From the NCBI GenBank assembly GCA_937924505.1, contig CALDSR010000029.1, positions 1 through 60,098 of the forward strand: a DNA stretch of 60,098 nt. The letters run 5' to 3'. The position numbers were made by a program, and so were the translations under genes. This DNA is from an uncultured Granulosicoccus sp. GTDB taxonomy: Bacteria > Pseudomonadota > Gammaproteobacteria > Granulosicoccales > Granulosicoccaceae. This document shows positions 25,476-34,903 of this stretch, in pieces; position 1 is the first letter of the stretch; each line of letters begins with the position of its first letter. The notes under the pieces are model-generated. The model did not search any database, was not told the origin of the DNA, and saw only the letters and a list, made by a program, of their open reading frames with translations.

Positions 25476-27257
25476 TTATGTGGAAGATAGCATCGCCAGG
25501 GACGGCGTCTCTCTTAACAGCAATTGGCTATACGCTGCTTTAGGGTTCGTAAAGAACTCGTCGGCATTACCGGTTTCCACCAATTTACCCTGTTTAAGAA
25601 CGACGACACGATCAGCCATCTGACGCACTACAGCCAGATTGTGACTGATAAACAGGATTGACAGTCCAAGTGTCGACTGCAAATCCTTGAGAAGATTCAG
25701 CACTTGCGCTTGAATGGAGACATCAAGCGCTGATGTTGGCTCATCGCAAATCAGAAACTCAGGTCTAGCGAGCAAAGCGCGTGCGACTGCAATCCGCTGA
25801 CGCTGGCCACCCGAGAATTGATGCGGGAACTTCAACAGCGCGCTTTGTGGCATTTCCACAAGCTCCAGTATCGATGCAATGAGTGTGCGTATATCGCTTG
25901 TACTTTGTTCTTTTGCAAACAAGCGAACAGGTTCAGCGAGAATTTTTTCGATCGTTCGTCGATTGTTCAACGATGAGTACGGGTCTTGAAATATCATCTG
26001 TATCTTGCGTCGTGACTCATGATGACGACTGCGTTTACGTGCGTAAGGCAACGGCTTGCCTTGAAAATGCATGATGCCAGAGCTCGGTTGCACTAACCCC
26101 ACAATTGATTTGGCCAGTGTCGATTTTCCACTGCCGCTTTCGCCAACGACTCCAAGAACCTCACCCTTTTGTACATCAAGGGACAAGTTGGACAGGGCGT
26201 GGACGCTGGGGAAGTCAGTGAACCAGCTACGCTTTCCGCCGCCGAATACCACATCAAGATTGCCGATTGATAAAACCGGCTGTGTTGTCACCGTGTGAGA
26301 CGTATCAGCCTCTGGGCCAGATCCACTGTCCATCAGCCATTGGGTTGCCAGCGATGCACTTGCTCCTTCGATTACCCAAGGAGTGCCGTCGATAGCCGGA
26401 TCGTCTTCAACGATATTCGTAAAACGCTCCAGACGGACATCCAGCCGTGGGACAGCGGCCATCAAAGCTTGCGTGTAGGGATGTGACGGCGTTGATAGTA
26501 CCTTGCGCGTACTACCCGATTCCATGACGTTACCATTTCGGAGAACAGTCACCGAATCGCATACTTCAGCGATGACGCCAATGTCGTGAGTGATCAGAAT
26601 AAAGCCGACGCCACGTGAGTCAGCCATTTCGCGAATCAGAATGAGAATCTGTTTTTGTACGGCGACATCGAGCGCTGTTGTAGGTTCATCGGCAATGATC
26701 AGTTCCGGATCGCTACAAAGTGCCAATGCGATGACGACGCGCTGACGCATGCCGCCTGAAAACTCATGTGGATAACTGTCTATGCGTGCAGCAGCATTCT
26801 GAATGCCAGTCTCAGTCAGAAGATCGATAGCCTTGCCTCGCGCATCAGCGCTCGACAGAGGGGAATGTTGCATGATCGTTTCGATCAGTTGGTCGCTGAT
26901 CGTAAGCAAGGGGTTCAAACTGGTTTGCGGATCCTGAAAAATCATGCTGATACGTTTACCGCGTAAACGGTGGTATTCATCATCATCGATCCCTCTTAAT
27001 GGCTTTCCATGAAGGGTGATTTCGCCTTGATGAATATAGCCGGGCGAGGGGATCAGTCCAATGATCGCGGCACCTACGGTCGATTTTCCTGCGCCTGATT
27101 CACCGACAAGGCCATGAATATGACCAGCCTCGAGTGATAAATTGAATTTCTCCAGCGCGGTGAATTCACCGAAACGTGATGGAAAAACAACACTCAGATT
27201 TTCAACGTCCAGTAATCGTGGCTTGGCTGATTCAACTGTTTCTGTAGCCTGTCTCAT
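25476..27257 (-). CDS. Fused double ATP-binding protein of a peptide-type ABC transporter (DppD-DppF fusion)
   Basis: ATG 27257 overlaps the permease stop (ATGA), giving 593 aa; the longer frame to 27359 is rejected. Two complete ABC modules are in tandem. Module 1 has GESGAGKSTVGAAI, SGGMRQRVVIALAL and IADEPTTALDV. Module 2 has GESGSGKSTLAKSI, SGGQRQRIAVARAL and [11 protein letters not shown]. They correspond to DppD and DppF of a dipeptide/nickel importer, fused through about 50 residues. The fusion is common in this family and guarantees equal dosage. It is the last gene of the minus-strand operon. Confidence 0.92.
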   Translation of the reverse strand: MRQATETVESAKPRLLDVENLSVVFPSRFGEFTALEKFNLSLEAGHIHGLVGESGAGKSTVGAAIIGLIPSPGYIHQGEITLHGKPLRGIDDDEYHRLRGKRISMIFQDPQTSLNPLLTISDQLIETIMQHSPLSSADARGKAIDLLTETGIQNAAARIDSYPHEFSGGMRQRVVIALALCSDPELIIADEPTTALDVAVQKQILILIREMADSRGVGFILITHDIGVIAEVCDSVTVLRNGNVMESGSTRKVLSTPSHPYTQALMAAVPRLDVRLERFTNIVEDDPAIDGTPWVIEGASASLATQWLMDSGSGPEADTSHTVTTQPVLSIGNLDVVFGGGKRSWFTDFPSVHALSNLSLDVQKGEVLGVVGESGSGKSTLAKSIVGLVQPSSGIMHFQGKPLPYARKRSRHHESRRKIQMIFQDPYSSLNNRRTIEKILAEPVRLFAKEQSTSDIRTLIASILELVEMPQSALLKFPHQFSGGQRQRIAVARALLARPEFLICDEPTSALDVSIQAQVLNLLKDLQSTLGLSILFISHNLAVVRQMADRVVVLKQGKLVETGNADEFFTNPKAAYSQLLLRETPSLAMLSST

Positions 27258-28171
27258 CGCAGGCGAGGGTTCAAAGCATCGCGCAGAAAGTCGCCGAGTG
27301 TATTGATGGCGATAATCAGAATTATCAAGGTGAAGCTTGGGAACATGACTATCCACCACTCTCCTGAAAACAGATATTCAGTTCCAATGCGAATCAATGT
27401 ACCTAGTGACGGTTGATTGGGCGGAACTCCAACTCCAAGAAATGACAAGGTTGCCTCAAGAAGTACTGCCACGGCAAGATCCACAGTCAGTATGACAAGA
27501 ATAGGGCCAAGAATATTTGGCAGAATTTGAACCAGCATGATTCGTACTGGGTGCATGCCCATGATCTCGGCGGCCTGCACATACTCCTTGTTCTTTTCTA
27601 CAAAGGTGGACGCGCGTGCGGTTCTGGCGAAGTTGACCCATAACGATAAGCCAATGGCAATAGTCAACACGACCACCATCAATTGATCATGTGTTTCTCG
27701 TGGCAATATGCCACGCGCGATGCCGTCTATCAGCAAGGCGGTGAGAATGGCCGGCAGGCTTAGCTGAACATCAGCAATACGCATGACTGTCGCATCGAAT
27801 CGCCCGCCAAAGTAGCCTGCCATGACACCGACGGTGACGCCAAGAATACACGCAAAGCTGATGGATAGAATGCCGACCAACAACGACAAGCGAGTCCCGT
27901 AGAGAATAGCCGAAAAAAGATCTCGCCCTTGATCATCAGTACCTATCAGAAAACGTTCATCTCCGGTGTCACTCCAGAGCGGGGGGATCAACGAATCCAT
28001 TAAATCGAAACTCGCGATATCGTAGGGGTCTGTCGGCGCAATCCAGGGAGCCAGCAAGGCACCACCGATACATAGAGCCGACACTAACGCGGCAATCATT
28101 GCAACCGGGCTATGCAAAAAAAGATAGGCGAGTTCGTTTTCTAGGGTAAATCTTTTAATGCGCGCGATCAT
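27254..28171 (-). CDS. Peptide-type ABC transporter permease 2 (DppC type)
   Basis: The start at ATG 28171 is one base after the upstream permease stop, giving 305 aa. It has about six helices and the DppC features GTDDQGRDLFSAILYGTRLS at about residue 80 and the EAA loop EYVQAAEIMGMHPVRIMLVQ followed by ILPNILGPILVI. A longer start at 28231 would overlap the upstream gene by 58 bases. It works with the DppB-type partner and the fused ATPase. Confidence 0.9.
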   Translation of the reverse strand: MIARIKRFTLENELAYLFLHSPVAMIAALVSALCIGGALLAPWIAPTDPYDIASFDLMDSLIPPLWSDTGDERFLIGTDDQGRDLFSAILYGTRLSLLVGILSISFACILGVTVGVMAGYFGGRFDATVMRIADVQLSLPAILTALLIDGIARGILPRETHDQLMVVVLTIAIGLSLWVNFARTARASTFVEKNKEYVQAAEIMGMHPVRIMLVQILPNILGPILVILTVDLAVAVLLEATLSFLGVGVPPNQPSLGTLIRIGTEYLFSGEWWIVMFPSFTLIILIIAINTLGDFLRDALNPRLR

Positions 28172-28172
28172 G

Positions 28173-29195
28173 TCAGTCTTTGTGCGTACGAATGCGAACA
28201 CGCGGGTCGATGACGACGTATAACAGGTCAACGATCAAATTTATGATGACGAACATTAGAGCGATCAACACCAGATATACCGACATGACCGGAATGTCGA
28301 CATAACGAATAGAGTCAAGAAACAACAAGCCCATACCTGGCCACTGAAACACGGATTCAGTAACAATGGAAAAAGCGATGATGCCGCCGAATTGCAAGCC
28401 GATAATAGTAATGACAGGTACCAAGGTATTTCTTAAAGCATGGCGATAGTGCACTGATCGGTAGGCAATGCCACGGGCGGTAGCAAATTTGATGAAATCT
28501 GTTTTTAACACTTCCTGCATTTCCGAGCGCACCAGGCGCATGGTCAATGTCAATTGATAGACGCCGAGAGTAAGCGCAGGCAGGGCCAAGGAACGCCAGC
28601 CATCAATAGTCAAAAAATTCGTTTTCCACCAACCGATGGCAACCACGTCTCCGCGACCAAACGTGGGTAACCAGCCGAGATGTACGCCAAAAAGAAAAAT
28701 CAGGAATATACCGATGACGAAGGTGGGTATGGATACCCCGATCAAAGTGGTAACCAGAATGATATTGGCGGCGATGCTGCCTCGATGCAAGGCGGTGTAG
28801 ATTCCCGCTGGAATGCCGACGAGCAACGAAATGAGCAAGGACACAATGCCGAGTTCCAGTGTGGCTGGTAAACGGCTTAGAATCATCTCGCCGATCGGTT
28901 GTCGTGTGCGGTAGGAATAACCAAAGTCGGCAGTTGCCAAATTTTTAGCAAAACTCGCGAATTGAGTCAGGATAGGATCGTTTAAACCCAAATTCTCGCG
29001 AATCCGCGCCTGATCTTCGAGTGAGGTTTCCTGGCCGACCATTTGCGCGACGGGGTCACCAACAAATCGGAACAATGTGAACGCTAACAAGCTCACGGCG
29101 AGCATGACCAGCACGGACTGCAGCAGACGTTTGATCAGGTAACTCAACAAGAAAGGCGATATCCTGGGTCGTGAAAAAACTGACCAATTGGGCAA
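28173..29195 (-). CDS. Peptide-type ABC transporter permease 1 (DppB type)
   Basis: The 340-aa product opens with a short hydrophilic stretch and then FLLSYLIKRLLQSVLVMLAV, the canonical DppB N-terminus; the true start could be an internal codon just before that. Other family marks are FRFVGDPV, ENLGLNDPILTQFASF, ATADFGYSYRTRQPI and the coupling loop TDFIKFATARGIAYRSVHYR. It is the first gene of the minus-strand operon. Its upstream region (29196-29425) is shared with the divergent proX gene and contains a direct repeat. Confidence 0.9.
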   Translation of the reverse strand: MPNWSVFSRPRISPFLLSYLIKRLLQSVLVMLAVSLLAFTLFRFVGDPVAQMVGQETSLEDQARIRENLGLNDPILTQFASFAKNLATADFGYSYRTRQPIGEMILSRLPATLELGIVSLLISLLVGIPAGIYTALHRGSIAANIILVTTLIGVSIPTFVIGIFLIFLFGVHLGWLPTFGRGDVVAIGWWKTNFLTIDGWRSLALPALTLGVYQLTLTMRLVRSEMQEVLKTDFIKFATARGIAYRSVHYRHALRNTLVPVITIIGLQFGGIIAFSIVTESVFQWPGMGLLFLDSIRYVDIPVMSVYLVLIALMFVIINLIVDLLYVVIDPRVRIRTHKD

Positions 29196-29230
29196 TTTTA
29201 ACTGAATTCTGTGAACTAACGTTAATTTCC

Positions 29231-29265
29231 AGCCTTTCAGCGGGTAAATAGTAGCCTGTCAGCGG
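29231..29265. promoter_or_regulatory. Direct repeat in the dpp/proX divergent spacer
   Basis: Two 13-base copies, AGCCTTTCAGCGG at 29231-29243 and AGCCTGTCAGCGG at 29253-29265, differ at one base. They are spaced 22 bases start to start, about two helical turns, 36 bases or more upstream of the permease start. The layout suits a regulator binding two adjacent sites on one face of the DNA. No known operator consensus is recognised. Confidence 0.5.
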
Positions 29266-29425
29266 CTTATTCTCCGGTGAATGTAAACAATCCTGTGAAT
29301 TTTCGTCATGCGGGGTAATAACTTAGTAAAATGGGGAGGCTAGGTTTGTCTCCGCTTCGGATTTTTTTCTTCGCGGTATTCTGTAAATAGATGAACTGCA
29401 ATCCATACGAACAATTAGAGGATTT

Positions 29426-30433
29426 ATGACTATATTGAAAAAAGCTGCTGTTGGTATTGCGATGTTATTGAGCTCAGGTTTTGCTGCCGCCGAGTGTGGT
29501 GATGTTCAGATCGCTGAATGGAACTGGGCATCAGGTGAACTGATGGCCAACGTTGACAAACTTATTCTCGAAGCCGGCTACGGTTGCACGGTTGAACTCG
29601 TTCCCGGTGCAACAACGACAACCTTTGCTTCAATGAACGAGAAAGGTCAGCCTGATATCGCTGGTGAGCTCTGGATCAACGCGGTCCGTGAACCATTGAA
29701 CAAAGCACTTGAAGAAGGCTCATTGATCTCCGCCAATGGTGGCCCCATAACAGAGCTGGGCGAAGGATGGTGGATACCCCCAGCGACTGCTGAAAAGCAT
29801 CCTGAGTTGAAGACAGTACTTGATGTTCTTGAGCGCCCGGATCTGTTCCCGGATGTTGAAGATCCATCCAAAGGTGCGTTCATCGGATGCCCGGCGGGTT
29901 GGGGCTGCCAATTGGCCAACGCAAACCTGTTCCGAGCTTTCGACATGGAAGCAAAAGGCTGGAAACTGGTTGATCCCGGTTCGGCAGCGGGTCTTGATGG
30001 TTCAATGACCAAAGCTGTTGAGCGCGGTGAAAACTGGTTTGGCTACTACTGGTCACCGACTGCCATGATAGGCAAACACCAAATGGTCAAGCTTGACTTC
30101 GGTGTGCCTTTTGCCGGTTCTGAAAACTGGGATGGCTGTATTGCAAAAGCTGAACAGGATTGTGCTGATCCCCAGCCCTCTGCCTGGACAGAATCTGAAG
30201 TGCATACCGTTGTGACCGATGACTTCAAGGCCAATGCCGGCGATGAAGTTATGACATACCTGACAAATCGTGTATTTCCTGGTCAAGTGATGAATGACAT
30301 GCTCGTCTATATGGGTGACAATCAAGCCGGTGGTGAAGATGCCGCGTTTGAATTCCTGCTCACCCAGGGTGATATCTGGGAGCAGTGGGTTAGTGCGGAT
30401 GTTGCTGAAAAAGTGAAGTCTGCGCTTAACTGA
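29426..30433 (+). CDS. proX: Glycine betaine/choline-type ABC substrate-binding protein (ProX family)
   Basis: The 335-aa precursor starts at ATG 29426 after a GAGGAT site and has a Sec signal (ALS-type cleavage after GFAAA). The OpuAC/ProX fold is seen from IAEWNWASGELMANVDKLIL, the strand-hinge GCTVELVPGATTTTFASM, the repeated Trp/Tyr-rich GEGWWIPPATAEKHP and ENWFGYYWSPTAMIGKH that would build a cation-binding aromatic box. Six Cys residues are present, as in exported ProX variants with disulfides. The ligand is likely a quaternary amine or related compound. A hairpin and then permease and ATPase genes follow. Confidence 0.88.
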   Translation: MTILKKAAVGIAMLLSSGFAAAECGDVQIAEWNWASGELMANVDKLILEAGYGCTVELVPGATTTTFASMNEKGQPDIAGELWINAVREPLNKALEEGSLISANGGPITELGEGWWIPPATAEKHPELKTVLDVLERPDLFPDVEDPSKGAFIGCPAGWGCQLANANLFRAFDMEAKGWKLVDPGSAAGLDGSMTKAVERGENWFGYYWSPTAMIGKHQMVKLDFGVPFAGSENWDGCIAKAEQDCADPQPSAWTESEVHTVVTDDFKANAGDEVMTYLTNRVFPGQVMNDMLVYMGDNQAGGEDAAFEFLLTQGDIWEQWVSADVAEKVKSALN

Positions 30434-30467
30434 TCAGGTTTCTTTTGTTCAAGTGGTAAATATGTTC

Positions 30468-30505
30468 AAAGCCTGTCCGTGCTTATGCGGATGGGCTTTT
30501 TTTTT
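30468..30505 (+). terminator. Terminator-like hairpin between proX and proW
   Basis: AAAGCC-TG-TCCG pairs with CGGA-TG-GGCTTT around the loop TGCTTATG, followed by a run of T (30496-30505). It fits an intrinsic terminator or attenuator that lets binding-protein mRNA exceed downstream permease mRNA. The next gene starts 30 bases on. Confidence 0.75.
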
Positions 30506-30535
30506 CAGGGCAACAGCATCTGGAGCATGATTTAA

Positions 30536-31429
30536 GTGGAATTCTGGACCAACAAGTTTCCATCAATGGGGCGCACAGATCTTCGTGATCTGAAAAAATT
30601 CATCGATGAAAAGTTTCGTGTGTTCTCCCGCACCTGGGGGGAATCCCTGGAGGATTTCTTTCACCCCTTGCTCGAATTTCTCGTGTGGTTTGAGAAGCTC
30701 CTGTTGGCGACCCCCTGGCCAGTTATAATCCTTGTTATTGGTGGTCTTGCCTGGCTTGGTTCGCGCAGCTGGGGGATTGTTATTGGCTCGGTCCTGTCGT
30801 TTCTGGCCATCGGTTATTTCGGCATGTGGAAAGACACAATGTCGACATTGGCCATTATTTCCGTTTCAACAATTGTCTGCATATCCGTGGGCATTCCATT
30901 AGGAATTCTGATGGCTCGATCAGATCGGGTGCAGGCAGTCATTACTCCGGTGCTGGACATCATGCAGACGATTCCAGCATTTGTATACCTCATACCGGTT
31001 GTCATGTTGCTTGGTATAGGCAAGGTCCCGGGTCTGATTTCCGTATGTATTTATGCCATTCCGCCGGTCGTGCGTTTGACAAATCTCGGTATACGCCTTG
31101 TCGACAAGGAAGCACTTGAAGCTGCCGATGCATTTGGTGCGAATTACCGACAACGCCTGTTCGGTGTGCAAATCCCATTGGCATTGCCCAATATATTTGC
31201 TGGTATAAACCAGACCATCATGATGGCTTTGGCCATGGTTGTTATAGCGTCGATGATCGGTGTGGCAGGCCTTGGGGTGCCGGTGCTTCGTGCCATCTCC
31301 AATCAATATCTCGCGTTAGGTATCATGAACGGCCTGGCGATTGTGGCACTTGCCATCATCTTTGATCGTGTCTCCCAGAGTTACGGTCAGCGACTGCAGC
31401 GCCATCGCCATGGGGAACATCATGACTGA
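30536..31429 (+). CDS. proW: Betaine/choline-type ABC transporter permease (ProW family)
   Basis: The start is GTG 30536 with GGAG at about a 10-base spacing, giving 297 aa. The first about 55 residues are hydrophilic, then about seven membrane segments follow. ProW family marks are ISVGIPLGILMARSD, TPVLDIMQTIPAFVYLIPV, the coupling loop VDKEALEAADAFGANYRQRL and the end QTIMMALAMVVIASMIGVAG. It is expressed with the ATPase, which it overlaps by 8 bases. Confidence 0.92.
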   Translation: MEFWTNKFPSMGRTDLRDLKKFIDEKFRVFSRTWGESLEDFFHPLLEFLVWFEKLLLATPWPVIILVIGGLAWLGSRSWGIVIGSVLSFLAIGYFGMWKDTMSTLAIISVSTIVCISVGIPLGILMARSDRVQAVITPVLDIMQTIPAFVYLIPVVMLLGIGKVPGLISVCIYAIPPVVRLTNLGIRLVDKEALEAADAFGANYRQRLFGVQIPLALPNIFAGINQTIMMALAMVVIASMIGVAGLGVPVLRAISNQYLALGIMNGLAIVALAIIFDRVSQSYGQRLQRHRHGEHHD

Positions 31430-32471
31430 TTCAAAAATAATAATAGAAAACTTGTACAAGATTTTTGGCAAGCAACCTGAAGATGCACTTTTACACGTAA
31501 AGCAGGGTGTCGGGAAAACAGAACTCCTGGAAAAACATGGTCATGTCCTGGGCTTGAAAGACATCAATCTCGATATTCCAGGGCGTGGCATATCGGTGAT
31601 CATGGGCTTGTCAGGCTCGGGTAAATCAACCTTGATCCGTCATATCAACCGATTGATCGAACCCACCTCAGGTCGGATGGTGGTTGACGGCGAGGATGTT
31701 CTGGAAATGAACAAAAGCCAACTGATCGATTTTCGTCGGCACAAGGCATCGATGGTCTTTCAAAAATTTGGATTACATGTCCACCGTACAGTTGCAGAGA
31801 ACGTCGCTTACGGCTTGGTTGTGCAAGGGATTTCGATGAAATCAGCCAAGGCGCAAAGTCATAAGTGGCTCGAGCGGGTAGGGCTAGCAGGCTTTGAAGA
31901 GCATTTCCCGGTGCAACTCTCTGGCGGTATGCAGCAGCGGGTGGGTTTGGCTAGAGCGTTGGCTACCGATGCGGAAATATTGTTGATGGACGAAGCGTTT
32001 TCAGCGCTCGATCCACTGATCCGTACCGACATGCAGGATGTATTGCTGGACTTGCAGAAAGAGTTGCACAAGACCATTGTTTTCATCACTCACGATCTCG
32101 ACGAAGCACTGCGTATTGGCGACAAGATCGCCATCCTGCGTGACGGAGAATTGATACAGCAAGGTGATCCACAGCAGTTGATAATTGAGCCGGCTGATGA
32201 CTACATCTTCGACTTCGTCAAGGACATAAACCGTGGGCGTGTTCTGCAGGTGAGAACCTTGATGTCCACTGATGGTAGCGTCCAAGGTCCTGATATCGCG
32301 GGTGATATGGTACTTGAAGACGCCTTGCAGGCGGTTGCAGCTACCGAATCCAAATCAGCCAATGTATTGGGCGAAGGTGAAAATATTGTTGGCAGTATTA
32401 CGATGGACCAGATCATTGCAGGGCTAGCCCGTCCAGAGGAATTGTCTCAGTCCGGAAATCAGTATCGATAG
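31422..32471 (+). CDS. proV: Betaine/choline-type ABC transporter ATP-binding protein (ProV family)
   Basis: The start at ATG 31422 (GGGGAA just upstream, overlapping the permease stop by 8 bases) gives 349 aa. ProV hallmarks: IIIENLYKIFG, the N-terminal VGLKDINLDIPGRGISVIMG-type region with Walker A GLSGSGKSTL, FQKFGLHVHRTVAENV, signature LSGGMQQRVGLARAL, Walker B ILLMDEAFSALDP and switch FITHDLDEAL. The C-terminal regulatory part is shorter than in Escherichia coli ProV (about 400 aa), retaining only one incomplete CBS-like region. Confidence 0.92.
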   Translation: MTDSKIIIENLYKIFGKQPEDALLHVKQGVGKTELLEKHGHVLGLKDINLDIPGRGISVIMGLSGSGKSTLIRHINRLIEPTSGRMVVDGEDVLEMNKSQLIDFRRHKASMVFQKFGLHVHRTVAENVAYGLVVQGISMKSAKAQSHKWLERVGLAGFEEHFPVQLSGGMQQRVGLARALATDAEILLMDEAFSALDPLIRTDMQDVLLDLQKELHKTIVFITHDLDEALRIGDKIAILRDGELIQQGDPQQLIIEPADDYIFDFVKDINRGRVLQVRTLMSTDGSVQGPDIAGDMVLEDALQAVAATESKSANVLGEGENIVGSITMDQIIAGLARPEELSQSGNQYR

Positions 32472-32531
32472 ACAATAGCCTTGCCGAATGAACACTGATG
32501 TGTCGTCAATAGCTTTCGTGGCGAAAGTGGC

Positions 32532-33425
32532 ATGAACGTAAAGACAGCCAAGGTTAAACCGCTTGTAAATGTTAGCGAGCTTATGGCTCTACAAGAATCG
32601 GCAAATCCTGATCTTGTCGTGTTGGATTGTTCCTGGCATCTTCCGACGTCAGATCGTGACGCAAAGCTAGAGTTTGCCAACGCTTGTATAGATGGTGCCC
32701 GCTTTTTCGACATTGATTTGATAAGCAAGCCAGATTCGACTTTACCGCACATGCTGCCTTCAGCGAAATGGTTTGAAAACGCGGTTCGCAAACTTGGTGT
32801 AACAGCTGATTCTCACATTGTTGTATACGACTCCTTGGGCTTGTTCTCCGCTGCGCGAGTCTGGTGGATGTTCCGGGTATTCGGACACGCCAGAGTTCAG
32901 GTTCTGGATGGCGGGATGCCAGCCTGGCTGGATGCTGCTGGGCCGGTTAGTTACGACGCGTGTCCGGAGCTTGAGTCTGATGGTGAGGCACCAAACAAGG
33001 TCGAGTCCGATAAGTTGTTCAAAGCGGTTCTTGAGCAGAATCGGGTCGCCAGTAAAATCGATGTGCGACAGGCCAGTAATGACAAGGATGTTCTTATACT
33101 TGATGCCCGGTCAATTGCGCGATTCAATGGCGAGGTAGCCGAACCACGTGCTGGCCTCGTATCAGGAAATATCCCCGGCTCACAATGTTTGCCATTTACC
33201 GATTTGTTGGAAAATGGTCACCTACGTGATCGAGCCGCACTTGAAAACATTCTGGAGTCTCTCGGAGTGTCGCCACAGAAAATAGCGATGAACACGCAAA
33301 CCGTTATTACAACATGTGGTTCTGGAGTTACTGCTGCGGTTATCACGCTTGCGCTTGAAGTTGCAGGTTATGGTTTGCAACGCCTGTATGACGGGTCTTG
33401 GTCAGAGTGGGGTCTGAATGCGTAA
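32532..33425 (+). CDS. sseA: 3-mercaptopyruvate sulfurtransferase (tandem rhodanese)
   Basis: The 297-aa product has two rhodanese domains. The N-terminal domain (about 10-140) carries VVLDCSWHLP, HIVVYDSLGLFSAARVWWMF and lacks the active Cys, as usual. The C-terminal domain (about 165-290) has ILDARSIARFNGE, AEPRAGLVSGNIPGSQCLPF and the active-site loop TTCGSGVTA, which is the CG[S/A]GVT type favouring 3-mercaptopyruvate over thiosulfate. It transfers sulfur to thiol or cyanide acceptors in the cytoplasm. It starts 60 bases after proV and may be co-transcribed, without evident functional link. Confidence 0.9.
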   Translation: MNVKTAKVKPLVNVSELMALQESANPDLVVLDCSWHLPTSDRDAKLEFANACIDGARFFDIDLISKPDSTLPHMLPSAKWFENAVRKLGVTADSHIVVYDSLGLFSAARVWWMFRVFGHARVQVLDGGMPAWLDAAGPVSYDACPELESDGEAPNKVESDKLFKAVLEQNRVASKIDVRQASNDKDVLILDARSIARFNGEVAEPRAGLVSGNIPGSQCLPFTDLLENGHLRDRAALENILESLGVSPQKIAMNTQTVITTCGSGVTAAVITLALEVAGYGLQRLYDGSWSEWGLNA

Positions 33426-33490
33426 AGTAGCAAACACAAACCAAAGGATTTTCGTGGAAGCTCGCCCGATTCAGCCCTCGACAGCAACTA

Positions 33491-33513
33491 GGTTACTCAC
33501 CCATTGAGTAACC
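33491..33513. terminator. Hairpin in the convergent sseA/lipoprotein gap
   Basis: GGTTACTC (33491-33498) and GAGTAACC (33506-33513) form a perfect 8-bp stem with a 7-base loop. A second weaker arm pair AGCACC/GGTGCT follows at 33518-33541. They lie between convergent gene ends, so a bidirectional terminator is plausible, though without clear T-runs. Confidence 0.45.
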
Positions 33514-33541
33514 CAGTAGCACCTTGGTTATCCTCGGTGCT

Positions 33542-34903
33542 TCAGTTGTCAAAAGCACCTAACCTAATCCAAGCCCTCATCAACTCAGTCATTTCAGGGC
33601 CACCAAGGTTTCGCAGAGAGCCTTCAAGCTCAGATACTATAGAGCTTTCATCAACGATATATGGTGTAACGAAATTAATTCCCTGGCTCGATACTCGCGT
33701 CATGAGATCTGTAAACAGAACTTCACTATCTACCCACTCGGTATGACAACGTGTGCAACGTTGCTCAATAAATGAACTTGCAACGGAAGTAAACGTTACT
33801 GGCACTAAAGAATCGACGACTAATGGGTCGGTGGATGCTCGTACTTCGTTGTAATTGCTCACACCATCGAGGTCTTCATCAAAATGGTAGAAGTTGAAGC
33901 GCTGAGATACATATTGGATGTTTTCCGCGCTGTTGGTTCCAGTTCGATAGGTTGTGGAGAAGTTCGCAAGCGGGAGGCGCCCATTTTCCGAGGAAAATAG
34001 TACGTTTAACGGTTGCTGAGTATCTTTTGGTAAATCCATCACGGCTGTCCACGATTCATCGCCAATCCAAGTGGCCAGTACTTCTTCATCACCCCACGTA
34101 ATTTTTACCTGCAAAGAATCTGACATGACAGGTAGCACCGTTACACCAAAAAACACACTGACCAGGTCAGAAGGTGGCAAGGCTGGTTCCGTGAATGCAA
34201 GTGGATCCGTTCCCGATAGGGATTCCTCTAAGTTACTAAAGCCATCACCATCTGCATCGTACTGAACGGTCTCAAACTGATCAGGAAATATCTCAAGGGT
34301 CTGTGTTGGGCTTGTCCCTGTACTGAAGTCAGTTTCATAAGTTCCAAGAACTAGTGCCCCGTTACCATCGAAAAAAGTTACGCTTAAACGGTTATCAGTG
34401 TCGACAGGGAATATATCTGTTGCTCTCCAGGTTTCATCAATAAGCCAAGCCGCGTTAATGGTTTTATCGCCCCAACGAAGCTGAAGTTGCAGTTCATTTG
34501 AGACGAAATCAGGAACAATGATGTCGAAGACAACGCGAGTTTCTGTCGTTGCCTCTGTAATGGTTTCTATTTCAGGAGGTCGCGGTGTGGTTTGAGTTGG
34601 TGGTGTGATTGGAGCTGTCGTTACTTCGCTTGAATCATCAGAAGGTGTCACGACATCTTGTGTTTCATTATCCTCGACAGTGTCGTCGTCAGCTGTTGGA
34701 GGAGTAACTTCCGCGTCATTCAGATTGTCGGAAACCAACTCTTGAGAACTCCCAGGCGCGGCTCCTGAAACAGAACCTGAGTCTGAACCTGAACCTGAAC
34801 CCGAACATGCAGATAGAATGAAAGTACTCAATACCACCGCAATTGTATGCAGTAAAAATGCAGGTTTTGAAAAATTAAAAAATTTTGAGGATATAGAAGA
34901 CAT
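33542..34903 (-). CDS. Lipoprotein with duplicated domain, Ca-binding loops and C-terminal CxxCH
   Basis: The 453-aa protein has a lipobox (TFILSAC, about residue 33), a Ser/Gly tract and a long acidic, Thr/Pro-rich linker to about residue 115. Two similar units follow (about 120-235 and 245-360). Each has a xLQLQLRWGDKTINAAW / SLQVKITWGDEEVLATW strand pattern and an ending acidic loop (DADGDGFSNLEESLSGTDPL and DEDLDGVSNYNEVRASTDPL), a thrombospondin-3/dockerin-like calcium motif. The C-terminal segment has CTRCH at about residue 382, one covalent haem c site or zinc-like site. Its function is unknown; an envelope-attached redox or adhesion protein is possible. It is not related to sseA. Confidence 0.8.
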   Translation of the reverse strand: MSSISSKFFNFSKPAFLLHTIAVVLSTFILSACSGSGSGSDSGSVSGAAPGSSQELVSDNLNDAEVTPPTADDDTVEDNETQDVVTPSDDSSEVTTAPITPPTQTTPRPPEIETITEATTETRVVFDIIVPDFVSNELQLQLRWGDKTINAAWLIDETWRATDIFPVDTDNRLSVTFFDGNGALVLGTYETDFSTGTSPTQTLEIFPDQFETVQYDADGDGFSNLEESLSGTDPLAFTEPALPPSDLVSVFFGVTVLPVMSDSLQVKITWGDEEVLATWIGDESWTAVMDLPKDTQQPLNVLFSSENGRLPLANFSTTYRTGTNSAENIQYVSQRFNFYHFDEDLDGVSNYNEVRASTDPLVVDSLVPVTFTSVASSFIEQRCTRCHTEWVDSEVLFTDLMTRVSSQGINFVTPYIVDESSIVSELEGSLRNLGGPEMTELMRAWIRLGAFDN

